64,000 nucleotides of DNA, from positions 1 through 64,000 of the forward strand of contig NZ_JAJTWW010000001.1 of NCBI RefSeq assembly GCF_021729135.1, written 5' to 3'. The notes beneath the pieces were generated by a model. That model saw only the letters and a list, made by a program, of their open reading frames with translations. It did no database searches and was not told the DNA's origin. This DNA comes from Brevibacterium daeguense (GTDB taxonomy: Bacteria; Actinomycetota; Actinomycetes; Actinomycetales; Brevibacteriaceae). The position numbers and the translations under genes are program-made. Shown one piece after another: positions 18,301 through 26,280 of the stretch (positions are counted from its first letter, which is position 1; each line of letters starts with the position of its first letter).

Positions 18301-19474
18301 TCCCGGCAAGGTGTACCCGGTCTACGGTCTGCATTACGCTGTCCATCGCCTGATCCTGACCATGACCAACTACTTCCCCCTCATGCACATCACCGCAGAC
18401 AGCTCCCTGGTTGTGCATTACCTGCGCCTGCTGGGCTACAAGCAGCCGAACCTCGTGCAGACCGGATCGAACTTCGGACCTGAGGTCACGCACGAGAACC
18501 CGTATCTGACGACCATCGGATCGGGGACGATGGTGTCGGACGGGCTGTCCGTGATGAATTCCCATTACTCGAACAACTCGTTCCGGCTGAACCCGGTGGT
18601 CGTAGGCTCCAGCAACTTCTTCGGCAACGACGTGGCCTACCCGGCAGGTGCACGAACGGGTGAGAACGTGCTCTACGGGAGCAAGACCATGGTGCCGATC
18701 GACGGACCGGTCCGGAACGACATCGGTCTCCTCGGGTCGCCGGCGTTCGAGATCCCCCGCTCTGTCGACCGGGACGCCGCCTGGCAGCTCAGCGGTCCGC
18801 AGCTTGCCGCCGGCCTGCAGAGCAAGAACATCCACAATGCGGTGTCGATCGAGCTCTACCTGATCAGCCGCTGGATCCTCGTCTTCGCCGCGCTGCTGTC
18901 CTTCGCGTTGGCCCTGACCCTTCTTCCGGACGTCACCGGGTTCGGACTCTTCGTGGGGTGGCTGGTCTTCTCCACCTTCTCGATCTCCTTCGGCATCGCG
19001 CTGGAGTGGGCCACCCAGGGCTTCCGGCGGATGAGGCCGACTGTCTGCTCGATCTACGACGAGAGGTTCTGGCGGCACGAGCGCTTCTGGAGGTTCATCG
19101 AGTATCCGCCGCCGTTCCTCGACGGCACCCCGTTCAAACCGCTCGTGTGGCGTCTGCACGGCGTGAGGATGGGCAAGCGGGTCTTCGACGACGGCTGCGT
19201 CATCCCGGAGAAGACCCTGGTCACCATCGGCGACGACGCGACCCTCAACTTCTCCAGCATCGTCCAGTGCCACTCGATGGAGGACGGGGCCTTCAAGCTC
19301 GATACCATCAGAATCGGCAACGGCGTGACACTGGGCATCTACATCTATCTTCACTACGACGTCGAGATGGGTGATGGCTCGATCCTTGAGTCGGACTCCT
19401 TCCTGATGAAGGGTGCCCGAGTTCCGGCAGGTGCGCGGTACGGCGGGAATCCGGCCGAGGAGATCTCGACGTGA
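15371..19474 (+). CDS. Pls/PosA-family non-ribosomal peptide synthetase
   Basis: A 1367-residue membrane-bound NRPS with the architecture of epsilon-poly-L-lysine synthetase. Residues about 60-530 are an adenylation domain (YTSGSTGRPKGV, NVYGPTEATVT, YRSGDLGR, QVKIRGYRIELSEIE). A carrier domain carries the phosphopantetheine serine Ser605 in DLGANSLL. Then three repeats follow, each a pair of membrane helices plus a soluble hexapeptide-repeat domain (near 770-885, 1020-1130 and 1258-1365). No condensation or thioesterase domain is present. Family members join one amino acid into short homopolymers through the three tandem C-terminal domains. The pocket motif FDFSVEE has an acidic residue that could hold an amino side chain (inference). 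ATG after AAGGGGACCTTG. Confidence 0.9.
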   Translation: MEKIAESDSGAARSAVVWDEPTQEIPVGLGSASALRETMLLRSHHDQSVRWTPGERLASLFEEVCDRLRAGEAADRLAVDAGTVRLSYEELDARANQLARHLLADGIRPGDRIALLFDQAVWSYISILAVLKIHAAFVPLDAGFPADRIGYIVDDAEASRVLTLSHLAHLLPGNGVRALKLDLAAGEIEHASTDRLGEDEQGEPVSDLAYVIYTSGSTGRPKGVAIEHHSICNFVRVASEVYGYQADDRVYQGLTIAFDFSVEEIWVPWMVGATLVPKPSPTSLLGADLAEFLMEQRITAMCCVPTLLATIEDDLPDLRFLLVSGEACPPDLAERWHRSDRRFLNVYGPTEATVTATMDVVRPGNPITLGQPLPTYTVMILDPEEPRALQHGETGEIGIAGIGVAAGYINRPDKTDEVFIDDFLGIDNNTSGRIYRSGDLGRITEDGLIEYFGRIDTQVKIRGYRIELSEIESVLLQVPGIAQAVVDTYESAPGMKELAAYYTLRSSVSELDPRDVCEQLRERLPAYMVPTFYEQLATMPMLPSDKADRKSLPIPRNRVSTGSEVEYVAPETEVEAALAENLGRILSLERVSVEADIFDDLGANSLLIAHFSAALRSQTELPPVGIKVIYENPTIRGLAAVLHTEPAPSAWAEDDVRRLPGRASALEHVICGFLQTVIAGSYFFLMMFAVVAGYEWTIRGAGLLEIWGRSLVVGVAFFIVLSIAPICLKWLIIGRWREQEIRIWSLSYVRFWFVKTLIRMNPLVFFVGTPILPLYLRLLGAKIGSDVLILSPTIPVCADLLTIGSGTVICKDSHILGYRARDGWIETGPVTLGVDVVVSEKSVLDIGSTMGDGAQLGHGSSLQKGQTVPAGESWHGSPAVRAEVEYRQVESVRPSRLRRFLYGAAVLIGSSVSLAPTGLLLIAVVVPWYVGTGHMNFADPWFYLDLLLVAFALLTAALLFALITVATVPRVLNRLLVPGKVYPVYGLHYAVHRLILTMTNYFPLMHITADSSLVVHYLRLLGYKQPNLVQTGSNFGPEVTHENPYLTTIGSGTMVSDGLSVMNSHYSNNSFRLNPVVVGSSNFFGNDVAYPAGARTGENVLYGSKTMVPIDGPVRNDIGLLGSPAFEIPRSVDRDAAWQLSGPQLAAGLQSKNIHNAVSIELYLISRWILVFAALLSFALALTLLPDVTGFGLFVGWLVFSTFSISFGIALEWATQGFRRMRPTVCSIYDERFWRHERFWRFIEYPPPFLDGTPFKPLVWRLHGVRMGKRVFDDGCVIPEKTLVTIGDDATLNFSSIVQCHSMEDGAFKLDTIRIGNGVTLGIYIYLHYDVEMGDGSILESDSFLMKGARVPAGARYGGNPAEEIST

Positions 19475-20742
19475 GCCAGGCGGACCACCGGACTGCCGAG
19501 CTCCGGCGGCCCGGTGGTGCCGGCGGCACAGGCTCGGGCGCACGCGCCGGAACCCGATTGATCGGAATCGATGCGGCGCGCGGGCTGGCTCTTGTCGGGC
19601 TGATCGCCGTTCACATCCTGCCGGCCGAGATCGACGAGACCGGTGACCCAACCGTTGCGTTCCATCTGTTCTACGGCAACTCCGCCGCCCTCTTCGCACT
19701 TCTCGCCGGGGTGGGACTGGCGCTGTCCTCTGGCGGGCGCAGCCCACATCAGGGGCGGCGGATGGTGGGGGATCGCCTGGGGCTCGCCGTGAGGGCAGCC
19801 CTGATCGGGACCATCGCACTGATCGCGGCGGCGATCATGCCGAACGGCGGTTCGGAGCCCGGCATTCTGCTCTATTACTCGGTGTTCTTCCTGCTCGCGA
19901 TTCCGTTCCTGCACCTGGGTCCGCAGTCTCTCTTCCTCAGCGCAGCGCTCTTCGGGCTGGCGGGTCCGCTGCTCCTGCAGTACGTGGGCCCGCTGCTGCC
20001 GGAGTCGTCGGCCGACAACCACACCCTGGTGAATCTCGTCGGCGAACCCGCGGGCACAGCATCCGAACTGCTGCTGACCGGCATCTATCCGGCGCTGCCC
20101 TACATGTGCTTCATCCTGGCCGGCCTGGGCATCGGCCGCCTGGATCTGCGCAACACCTCGGTCGTGGCCCGGATTGCCGGAATCGGCGCCGCACTGGCTG
20201 TTGCGGCCACCGGAATCTCATCGATCCTGCTCTACGGCTTGGGCGGTTACGAGCGACTGCTCGAAACCCCCGGGATGACCGAGGACCTCCTGTACGAGGC
20301 GATCGCCTTCGGACCCGACACAGTTCCCAATGACTCCGCGTGGTGGTTCGCCCTGGTGACTCCCCACACGAACATGCCCTTGGCGATCGCCGACAGTCTC
20401 GGTCTCGCACTCCTGGTGACCGCGCTCTTCATTCTGGCCGGACGAAGATTCGTCCGCTGGTTGACGCCGCTGGCCGTCACGGGAACCATGACCCTGACCC
20501 TCTACACCACGCATCTGCTGGTGCTCAGCACCGAGATCCACGAGGGTCTGCCCGCAGTGTGGTTCGTCGTGCACCTTGCAGTCGCCGTGGCGTTTGCGAT
20601 GTGCTGGAGCCATTGGCGGGGACAGGGTCCGCTGGAGCGACCCGTGACCGCGATCGTCAGGCGCTCGCGACAGCTCGTCGACCCTCCGAGTCCGGGCGAC
20701 TCGACGGGCCCGATGGCGAAGCGCGATGCGATGAGCCGGTGA
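19471..20742 (+). CDS. Membrane protein of the HGSNAT/DUF418-like acyltransferase type
   Basis: A 423-residue polytopic membrane protein with about ten hydrophobic segments. It opens with GIDAARGLALVGLIAVHIL, the N-terminal signature of heparan-alpha-glucosaminide N-acetyltransferase-like and DUF418 proteins, which have a conserved Asp-Arg pair and a membrane histidine. The C-terminal GTMTLTLYTTHLL matches the DUF418-like end. Known relatives move acyl groups across the membrane. The GTG start overlaps the NRPS stop (GTGA), and its own stop overlaps the next gene in the same way, so translation is coupled across all three. It could modify or export the NRPS product (inference). Confidence 0.75.
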   Translation: MSQADHRTAELRRPGGAGGTGSGARAGTRLIGIDAARGLALVGLIAVHILPAEIDETGDPTVAFHLFYGNSAALFALLAGVGLALSSGGRSPHQGRRMVGDRLGLAVRAALIGTIALIAAAIMPNGGSEPGILLYYSVFFLLAIPFLHLGPQSLFLSAALFGLAGPLLLQYVGPLLPESSADNHTLVNLVGEPAGTASELLLTGIYPALPYMCFILAGLGIGRLDLRNTSVVARIAGIGAALAVAATGISSILLYGLGGYERLLETPGMTEDLLYEAIAFGPDTVPNDSAWWFALVTPHTNMPLAIADSLGLALLVTALFILAGRRFVRWLTPLAVTGTMTLTLYTTHLLVLSTEIHEGLPAVWFVVHLAVAVAFAMCWSHWRGQGPLERPVTAIVRRSRQLVDPPSPGDSTGPMAKRDAMSR

Positions 20743-21464
20743 GCGTCGGAGCGGCGATGCGACGATCCATGCTCAGCGACGTGCTGCCTCCGGGCGCCTG
20801 CGGTGAGGAGTGCTGCGGGGATCTGGCACCGGTCGGAGCACCGGCCGCCGAGCTGGCGGTGGTGCAGACGGCCGCACCGGGGCGGCGCAGGGAGTACGGC
20901 ACGGTCCGGGTGCTCGCGCGACGCGCACTGACAGCGCTTGCTCCGAACGACCGGCTGCTGGTCGCCTCCCACGCGCTGGTGCCCGGTGCCCGCGGCGCGC
21001 CGACCTGGCCCGAGGGTATCGTCGGGAGTATGACGCACTGTGCGGATTACCGTGCGTCAGTGGTGGCACGGTCGAGCCGGTATGCGACGATCGGTCTGGA
21101 TGCCGAGCTCAATCACGAGCTGCCGGCGGCGGTGCAGGATCTCATCTGCCGGCCGGAGGAGCACGCGATGATCGCGGAGCTGCAGCGGCGGGACGCGCGC
21201 GTCGCGTGGTCAGCGGTGGTGTTCAGCGCGAAGGAATCGGTGTACAAGGCCTGGTATCCGCTGATGGGAACGTGGTTGGACTACGGTGACGTCGCAATCC
21301 GGATCGACCCGGAAAGGCGGACGTTCCGGGCCCGTCTGGAGGGACGCCTCGGCGCCGGTCACGTGCGCATGCTGCGCTCCCGCACGATGAGCAGCCTGAC
21401 CGGAACCTGGTGCGCCGGTGAGTCGCTCATCCTCACATCCGCCAGTGTGCCCCGTCACAGGTGA
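20739..21464 (+). CDS. 4'-phosphopantetheinyl transferase (EntD/Sfp type)
   Basis: A 241-residue PPTase that would attach phosphopantetheine from CoA to the carrier serine of the upstream NRPS. Motifs in order: GRRREYGTVRVLARRAL (EntD-type CoA-binding helix), GIVGSMTHC, the magnesium-site strand IGLDAE, and FSAKESVYKAWYP, the WxxKEaxxK-type catalytic segment. Start: GTG at 20739 overlaps the upstream stop (GTGA, the same junction as between the previous two genes); an ATG at 20757 is the alternative. A dedicated PPTase within this kind of operon supports a working NRPS. The M28 peptidase follows after 78 bp. Confidence 0.88.
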   Translation: MSVGAAMRRSMLSDVLPPGACGEECCGDLAPVGAPAAELAVVQTAAPGRRREYGTVRVLARRALTALAPNDRLLVASHALVPGARGAPTWPEGIVGSMTHCADYRASVVARSSRYATIGLDAELNHELPAAVQDLICRPEEHAMIAELQRRDARVAWSAVVFSAKESVYKAWYPLMGTWLDYGDVAIRIDPERRTFRARLEGRLGAGHVRMLRSRTMSSLTGTWCAGESLILTSASVPRHR

Positions 21465-21542
21465 CTGACAGGTGCGAGTCTGTACACTTCACCTACTGCA
21501 AAGACGTCCCGTGTTGCAGCCCTGCTCGACTTCAGGAATGTC

Positions 21543-22592
21543 ATGAGACTGCGAACTCGTCGGAAGACTCTCGTCATCGCCGCCGCAATCGGCGCGGTAC
21601 TCGCGTTGCTCCTCGCGCTCATCCTTGCGCTCTTCGCGGTGGGAAACCTGGCTGGTGACTCCGACGTGCTCGTGGACGATTCCGACCCGACACCGGACGA
21701 CCCGCCGCTGGTCCAGCATCTCAAGAAGTTCCAGGCACTGGCCGACGAGTACGGCGACCGGTCAGCACGGGGGCCCGGTTACGAGGCGGCTGCCGAGTAT
21801 GTGGAGGAGCAGCTGGCAGCGGCCGGCTACGACACCGAACGCCAGTACTTCACGTTCGAACGGCGCGGCGAGGAGTACGAGACATTCAACGTCATCGCCG
21901 AGACTGACGGCGGCAGCGAGGACTCCGTCGTCATGCTCGGAGCCCACCTCGACGGAGTGCGCGGGAGTGCTGCGATGAACGACAATGCATCGGGTGTCTC
22001 GGCGCTGCTCGAGGCGGCGAAGGCCGTCCAAGCGCAGGGTGAGCCGACCAACACCGTGCGCTTCGTCTGGTGGGGCGCGGAGGAGTACCGGAACTCTCCG
22101 GGTTCGCGACACTACGTTGAGGACCTGGCGGAGAACGACCCGGACGAGCTCGACGCGATCGCGGCGTATCTCAACTTCGACATGATCGCGTCGCCGAACT
22201 ACGTGATCGCGGTGTACGACGCACGGTCCGGCGAGGACGAGGCGCGGTTGGAGGTTCCCGACGGCTCGGTCGAGGTGATGGACATGTTCACGGACTACTT
22301 CGACTCGCAGGACCAGCCGTGGGTCGGCACCGGTTGGGACTTCGATTCCGATCAGGTGGCTTTCGCGCACGAGGGCGTGGCGGTGGGCGGCCTGTACTCG
22401 GGTTCCGATGAGCGGAAGACACCGCGCGAAGCGGCGCTGTTCGGCGGCACCCCCGGCAAGAACCGTGACCCCAACTATCACACCGACGACGACGACATCG
22501 AGAACATCAACATGGAAGCGCTGACGATCATGTCGGATGCGATCACCCACGCCGCGACGACTCTTGCCCGCGACGCCACCGCGCTCGAGTGA
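21543..22592 (+). CDS. Membrane-anchored or secreted M28-family peptidase
   Basis: A 349-residue zinc peptidase (aminopeptidase Y / M28 type). The N terminus MRLRTRRKTLVIAAAIGAVL is a basic head plus a long hydrophobic helix without an obvious cleavage site, so it is probably an anchored extracytoplasmic enzyme. Metal-site motifs are GAHLDGV, MNDNASGVSALLE, WWGAEE, LNFDMIAS and a C-terminal YHTDDDD histidine. A strongly acidic linker, DDSDPTPDD, follows the anchor. It lies 78 bp behind the PPTase gene. In epsilon-poly-lysine producers a membrane peptidase degrades the polymer and protects the cell; that role is a reasonable guess here. ATG at 21543; RBS is weak. Confidence 0.85.
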   Translation: MRLRTRRKTLVIAAAIGAVLALLLALILALFAVGNLAGDSDVLVDDSDPTPDDPPLVQHLKKFQALADEYGDRSARGPGYEAAAEYVEEQLAAAGYDTERQYFTFERRGEEYETFNVIAETDGGSEDSVVMLGAHLDGVRGSAAMNDNASGVSALLEAAKAVQAQGEPTNTVRFVWWGAEEYRNSPGSRHYVEDLAENDPDELDAIAAYLNFDMIASPNYVIAVYDARSGEDEARLEVPDGSVEVMDMFTDYFDSQDQPWVGTGWDFDSDQVAFAHEGVAVGGLYSGSDERKTPREAALFGGTPGKNRDPNYHTDDDDIENINMEALTIMSDAITHAATTLARDATALE

Positions 22593-22625
22593 GCGGGTGT
22601 AGGGCGAGCGCGTTGGCCGCGAGCG

Positions 22626-23309
22626 TCAGTCGAACTCGACGAATGCGAGCAGGACCCGCAGCGCCGGCGTCGAATCGATGACCAGCGGACCGGTGCCGGA
22701 GTGCCTGGCGATCGCCCGCATCGCGGCATCCTCCGTCACAGTGGCCAGCAGGCTCACGAGCTCCTGCAGCGCGATCGTCGCCCGACCGCCGAGGCGCTCC
22801 AGCAGTGCCCCGATCACAGCTGCGAACTGCTGCCGGTGCGCCTGCACCAGTTCCTCGTACTTGTCCCGCAGCTCCGGGACGCGCATCGCGTGCAGGCTGA
22901 TCTCCCGCTCTGCGAGGACCCAGTCGACGGTGTAGGCGTTCTCCGCGAAGTACTGCTGCACCGCATCGGCGACAGCGGTGTGCTTGTCCGCCATGTCGGC
23001 CGCCGAGTTGAAGGCCTCCTCCAAGCCGTCGTCGGCCACCGCGTGGATGCGGTCGACGGCCTCATGGATCGCCGAATCGCAGACCGCCAGCACGAGTTCG
23101 TCTCGCGAAGTGAAGTTCGAGTAGAAGGCTCCGCGGCTCAGCCCTGCCGCCTCGGTCAGCTCCTCGATCGACGTCCCGGCCACGCCCTTCGCTGCGAATA
23201 CCGGGATCGCGGCGCTGATGAGCTTCTCCCGGGTGCGCTTCCGGCGGGGGGTGATGGGCACACTGCTGCACGCGTTCCCGCCGGTGACCGACTCCTCGCC
23301 AGCCTTCAT
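22626..23309 (-). CDS. TetR-family repressor of the MMPL operon
   Basis: A 227-residue TetR-type regulator. The N-terminal helix-turn-helix reads EKLISAAIPVFAAKGVAGTSIEELTEAAGLSRGAFYSNFTSRDELV, the classical family pattern (cut here only to locate it: residues about 25-75). The C-terminal ligand domain is all-helical and ends in VLLAFVEFD. It is divergent from the MMPL/YhgE pair, and the gap holds two tandem 16-bp inverted repeats that are its likely operators, so it probably represses that operon and may repress itself. It converges with the M28 gene. Inducer unknown, perhaps a lipid or drug carried by the MMPL protein. Confidence 0.88.
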   Translation of the reverse strand: MKAGEESVTGGNACSSVPITPRRKRTREKLISAAIPVFAAKGVAGTSIEELTEAAGLSRGAFYSNFTSRDELVLAVCDSAIHEAVDRIHAVADDGLEEAFNSAADMADKHTAVADAVQQYFAENAYTVDWVLAEREISLHAMRVPELRDKYEELVQAHRQQFAAVIGALLERLGGRATIALQELVSLLATVTEDAAMRAIARHSGTGPLVIDSTPALRVLLAFVEFD

Positions 23310-23397
23310 TCGGTTCTCGACCTCTTCGCCTCTCGCGCTTTGCCGGACTCATGACACGGAGCAGGGGTGATTTGCCAAGCTTCGCGCGTCAACGAAT

Positions 23398-23430
23398 AAT
23401 ACACAATTGTATTCAATACATCTTTGTATC
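23398..23430. promoter_or_regulatory. Two tandem TetR-type operators
   Basis: AATACACAATTGTATT (23398-23413) and AATACATCTTTGTATC (23415-23430) both follow AATACA-N4-TGTATY and are separated by 1 bp. Each is an inverted repeat with 6-bp half-sites. They lie 13 bp before the MMPL start codon in an AT-rich island, between it and the divergent TetR gene. Confidence 0.75.
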
Positions 23431-23442
23431 GAGAGCGGTAGC

Positions 23443-26280
23443 GTGTCCACATTCCTGTACGAACTCGGGCGCAGCGCCTTCCGGCGGCGCAAGACCGTCG
23501 TTGCCATCTGGGTGGCTCTCCTCGTGGCCCTCGGCGCGCTCGCAGGGATCCTCGCCAAGGACTTCGACGATGAGTTCACGCTGCCGGGTTCCGAGTCGCA
23601 GCAGGCGCTCGACTCCCTGAACCTGACCTTCCCGGAGGTCAGCGGGACCGGCGCCTCGGTCATCGTCGTCGCCGCCGAAGGGGACGAGATCACCGGCGAT
23701 CCCTACCGCGCCGAGATCGAGGAATTCGTCGAGGACGCCGAGGACTTCGCTGATGTCACCGCCGTGACCTCACCGTTCATGGCGGGACTCGAAGGCGTCG
23801 TCAACGCCGAGGAGACCGCCGCCATCGTCAACCTCCAGTACGACGGCGACCCGGCCGAGCTCGGTGACCCCGCCAAGCAGGTCCTCGTCGACGCTGTCGA
23901 CGCGCTGGCCGCCCAGCTGCCGGCGGGAGCCGAGGCGTCCGCCGGCGGTGGACTCTTCTCCGTCACCGGGGTCCATATCTCCTGGGTCGAGGCCGTCGGC
24001 GTGGTGATCGCATTCTTCGTCCTGCTCTTCACCCTCGGTTCGCTGCGGGCGGCCGGGATGCCGCTGATCACCGCGCTGCTCGGGGTGGCCATCGGCATGA
24101 TCCTGATCGTGCTGTCGACCGCAGTCGCCACGGTCAACTCGACGACCCCGATGCTGGCGCTCATGCTGGGTCTGGCCGTGGGCATCGACTACGCACTGTT
24201 CATCGTCTCCCGCGCCCGCGACCTGATGGCCGAGGGGCACTCGGCCGAGGAGGCGGCCGCCCGGGCGACCGCCACCTCGGGCTCGGCCGTCGTGTTCGCC
24301 GGCGTGACCGTCATCATCGCCCTCGTCGGACTGGGCGTGGCTCGGATGCCCTTCCTCACGGTGATGGGCGTCGCCGCTGCCGCCACGGTCGCGATCGCCG
24401 TGGTGATCGCCGTGACGATGGTGCCGGCGCTGCTGGGTCTCGCGGGGGACAAGGTGCGACCGAAGCCGGCGAAGAAGCGCGCCGACGGCACCGATCGCCC
24501 GCGGCCGGACCAGCGGTTCTTCGGCGCCTGGGAAACCGTCGCCACCAAGGTTCCGGCGCTGACGGTGGTCCTGGTCGTCGTCGGCCTGAGTCTGTTCGCG
24601 CTGCCCGCCTCGCGGCTCGAACTCGCCCTGCCGGACAACGGCAGCGCGGAGGAGGGGTCGCCTGCCAAGATCAACCACGACCTGACCGAGGAGCACTTCG
24701 GTCCCGGCTACAACGGGCCGCTCGTCATGACGGCGGGAATCCTCTCCTCGACCGATCCGTTGGGCGACATGCAGGCCCTCGGCGAGGACGTCGAAGCGGT
24801 GGACGGCGTCGAAGAGGTCGTGCTCGCCGTCCCCAACCCCACGGCCGACACGGGAATCGTGCAGATCATCCCTGAGTTCGCTCCTGACGACCAGCGCACC
24901 AACGACGTCGTCCACGAGCTGCGGGAGATGGCCCCGCAGATCGAGGACGAATACGGCTTCGAGACGGCAGTCACCGGCAGCACCGCCGTGGCGATCGACG
25001 TCTCCGAGCAGCTCGGGCGGGCGCTGCTGCCGTTCGGCATCTTCGTCGTCGGCCTCTCGGTGATCCTGCTGACCATGGTGTTCCGCTCCATCTGGGTGCC
25101 CGTCAAGGCGACCTTCGGCTATCTGCTCAGCGTCGTCACCGCCTTCGGCGCGGTCGTGCTCGTCTTCCACGACGGGCTGTTCGCCTCCGCCCTCGGACTG
25201 TCGGAGACCGGTCCGGTCATCAGCTTCCTGCCGATCATCCTCATGGGCATCCTGTTCGGCCTGGCCATGGACTACGAGGTGTTCCTGGTGTCCGGCATGC
25301 GCGAGGCCTACGTCCACGGAGCCGGTGCCCGCGGCGCCATCCGGAAGGGCTTCATGTCCTCGGCCCGGGTGGTCAGCGCGGCCGCGATCATCATGTTCTC
25401 GGTCTTCGCCGCGTTCGTGCCGGCCAGTGAATCGATCATCAAGTCGATCGCGCTGGGCCTGGCGGTCGGCATCTTCGTGGACGCGTTCATCGTCCGGATG
25501 ACCCTGGTGCCGGCGGTGATGGCGCTGCTGGGGGACAGGGCCTGGTGGCTGCCGGGCTGGCTCGACCGCATCATGCCGCGCTTCGACGTCGAGGGCGAGG
25601 GCCTGTTCCACCAGGTCGAGCTGCGCGACTGGCCCGAGCCCGACTCCCCGTATCGCGCATATGGGGAGGGCCTCGGCGTGGGCGACCCGGCGAGTGCTCG
25701 ACCGGGCGGACTGCGCTCGGGAGCTGGGGGCGCCTCGGGAGCACTGTTCGCCGGCGTCGACGTGGCGCTGCTGCCGGGCCAGGTGCTGACCGTCACCGGA
25801 CACGGCACCGTCGCATTCCTCCTGACCCTGACCGGCCGGCTCAATGCGGACCGGGGCGAGCTCAAGATCGGCCGGTTCGTCATGCCCGAGCAGGCAGGCA
25901 AGGTGCGCGCCCGCACACCCCTGGTCGTGCTCGACTCCGCCGAGGACTCGCTCGTCTCCTCGGCGCGAGAGCTGGCGAAGCTCGCCCAGGAGCCGCCGGA
26001 GCTGCTGGTCGTCGACCGGGCCGACAGCCCCCGCGACGAGCGGACCGCGCGGCTGCTGACCGAACTGGTCCGGTCGGCGGTGGACTCCGGCTCGGCCGTG
26101 GTGCTCGGCGTCGACGATCCGGACGCCGATTGGATGATCCCGCCGCAGTCGACCTACACACTCCTCGACCTCGACATCCACCGGGGCGAGTCGGAGCCCG
26201 GCAGCGCGGATTCCGCGTCCGCGCCTGCTCCCGCGAGTCCAGAATCCGCTCCCGCGCAATTCCTTGGAGGACACCGCTGA
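23443..26280 (+). CDS. MMPL-family transporter with C-terminal ATPase-like domain
   Basis: A 945-residue RND/MMPL-type exporter with 11-12 hydrophobic segments. The two membrane repeats carry the Asp-Tyr proton-relay pairs GIDYALFIVSR and AMDYEVFLVSG. Large extracytoplasmic loops follow helices 1 and 7. Residues about 765-912 are not MMPL: they look like a worn ABC-ATPase domain, with VTGHGTVAFLLTLTGRLNADRGEL where a Walker A should be (no GKS/T) and PELLVVDRADSPRDE in place of Walker B. GTG at 23443 is preferred because the upstream residues are operator DNA. It overlaps the YhgE-like gene by one base (TGATG). MMPL proteins export lipids or drugs. Confidence 0.88.
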   Translation: MSTFLYELGRSAFRRRKTVVAIWVALLVALGALAGILAKDFDDEFTLPGSESQQALDSLNLTFPEVSGTGASVIVVAAEGDEITGDPYRAEIEEFVEDAEDFADVTAVTSPFMAGLEGVVNAEETAAIVNLQYDGDPAELGDPAKQVLVDAVDALAAQLPAGAEASAGGGLFSVTGVHISWVEAVGVVIAFFVLLFTLGSLRAAGMPLITALLGVAIGMILIVLSTAVATVNSTTPMLALMLGLAVGIDYALFIVSRARDLMAEGHSAEEAAARATATSGSAVVFAGVTVIIALVGLGVARMPFLTVMGVAAAATVAIAVVIAVTMVPALLGLAGDKVRPKPAKKRADGTDRPRPDQRFFGAWETVATKVPALTVVLVVVGLSLFALPASRLELALPDNGSAEEGSPAKINHDLTEEHFGPGYNGPLVMTAGILSSTDPLGDMQALGEDVEAVDGVEEVVLAVPNPTADTGIVQIIPEFAPDDQRTNDVVHELREMAPQIEDEYGFETAVTGSTAVAIDVSEQLGRALLPFGIFVVGLSVILLTMVFRSIWVPVKATFGYLLSVVTAFGAVVLVFHDGLFASALGLSETGPVISFLPIILMGILFGLAMDYEVFLVSGMREAYVHGAGARGAIRKGFMSSARVVSAAAIIMFSVFAAFVPASESIIKSIALGLAVGIFVDAFIVRMTLVPAVMALLGDRAWWLPGWLDRIMPRFDVEGEGLFHQVELRDWPEPDSPYRAYGEGLGVGDPASARPGGLRSGAGGASGALFAGVDVALLPGQVLTVTGHGTVAFLLTLTGRLNADRGELKIGRFVMPEQAGKVRARTPLVVLDSAEDSLVSSARELAKLAQEPPELLVVDRADSPRDERTARLLTELVRSAVDSGSAVVLGVDDPDADWMIPPQSTYTLLDLDIHRGESEPGSADSASAPAPASPESAPAQFLGGHR

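Noticed and set aside
23770..26274. Minus-strand ORF of 834 codons under the MMPL gene
   Set aside because: His/Asp/Arg/Gly-rich mirror of MMPL codons, with no recognisable domain.
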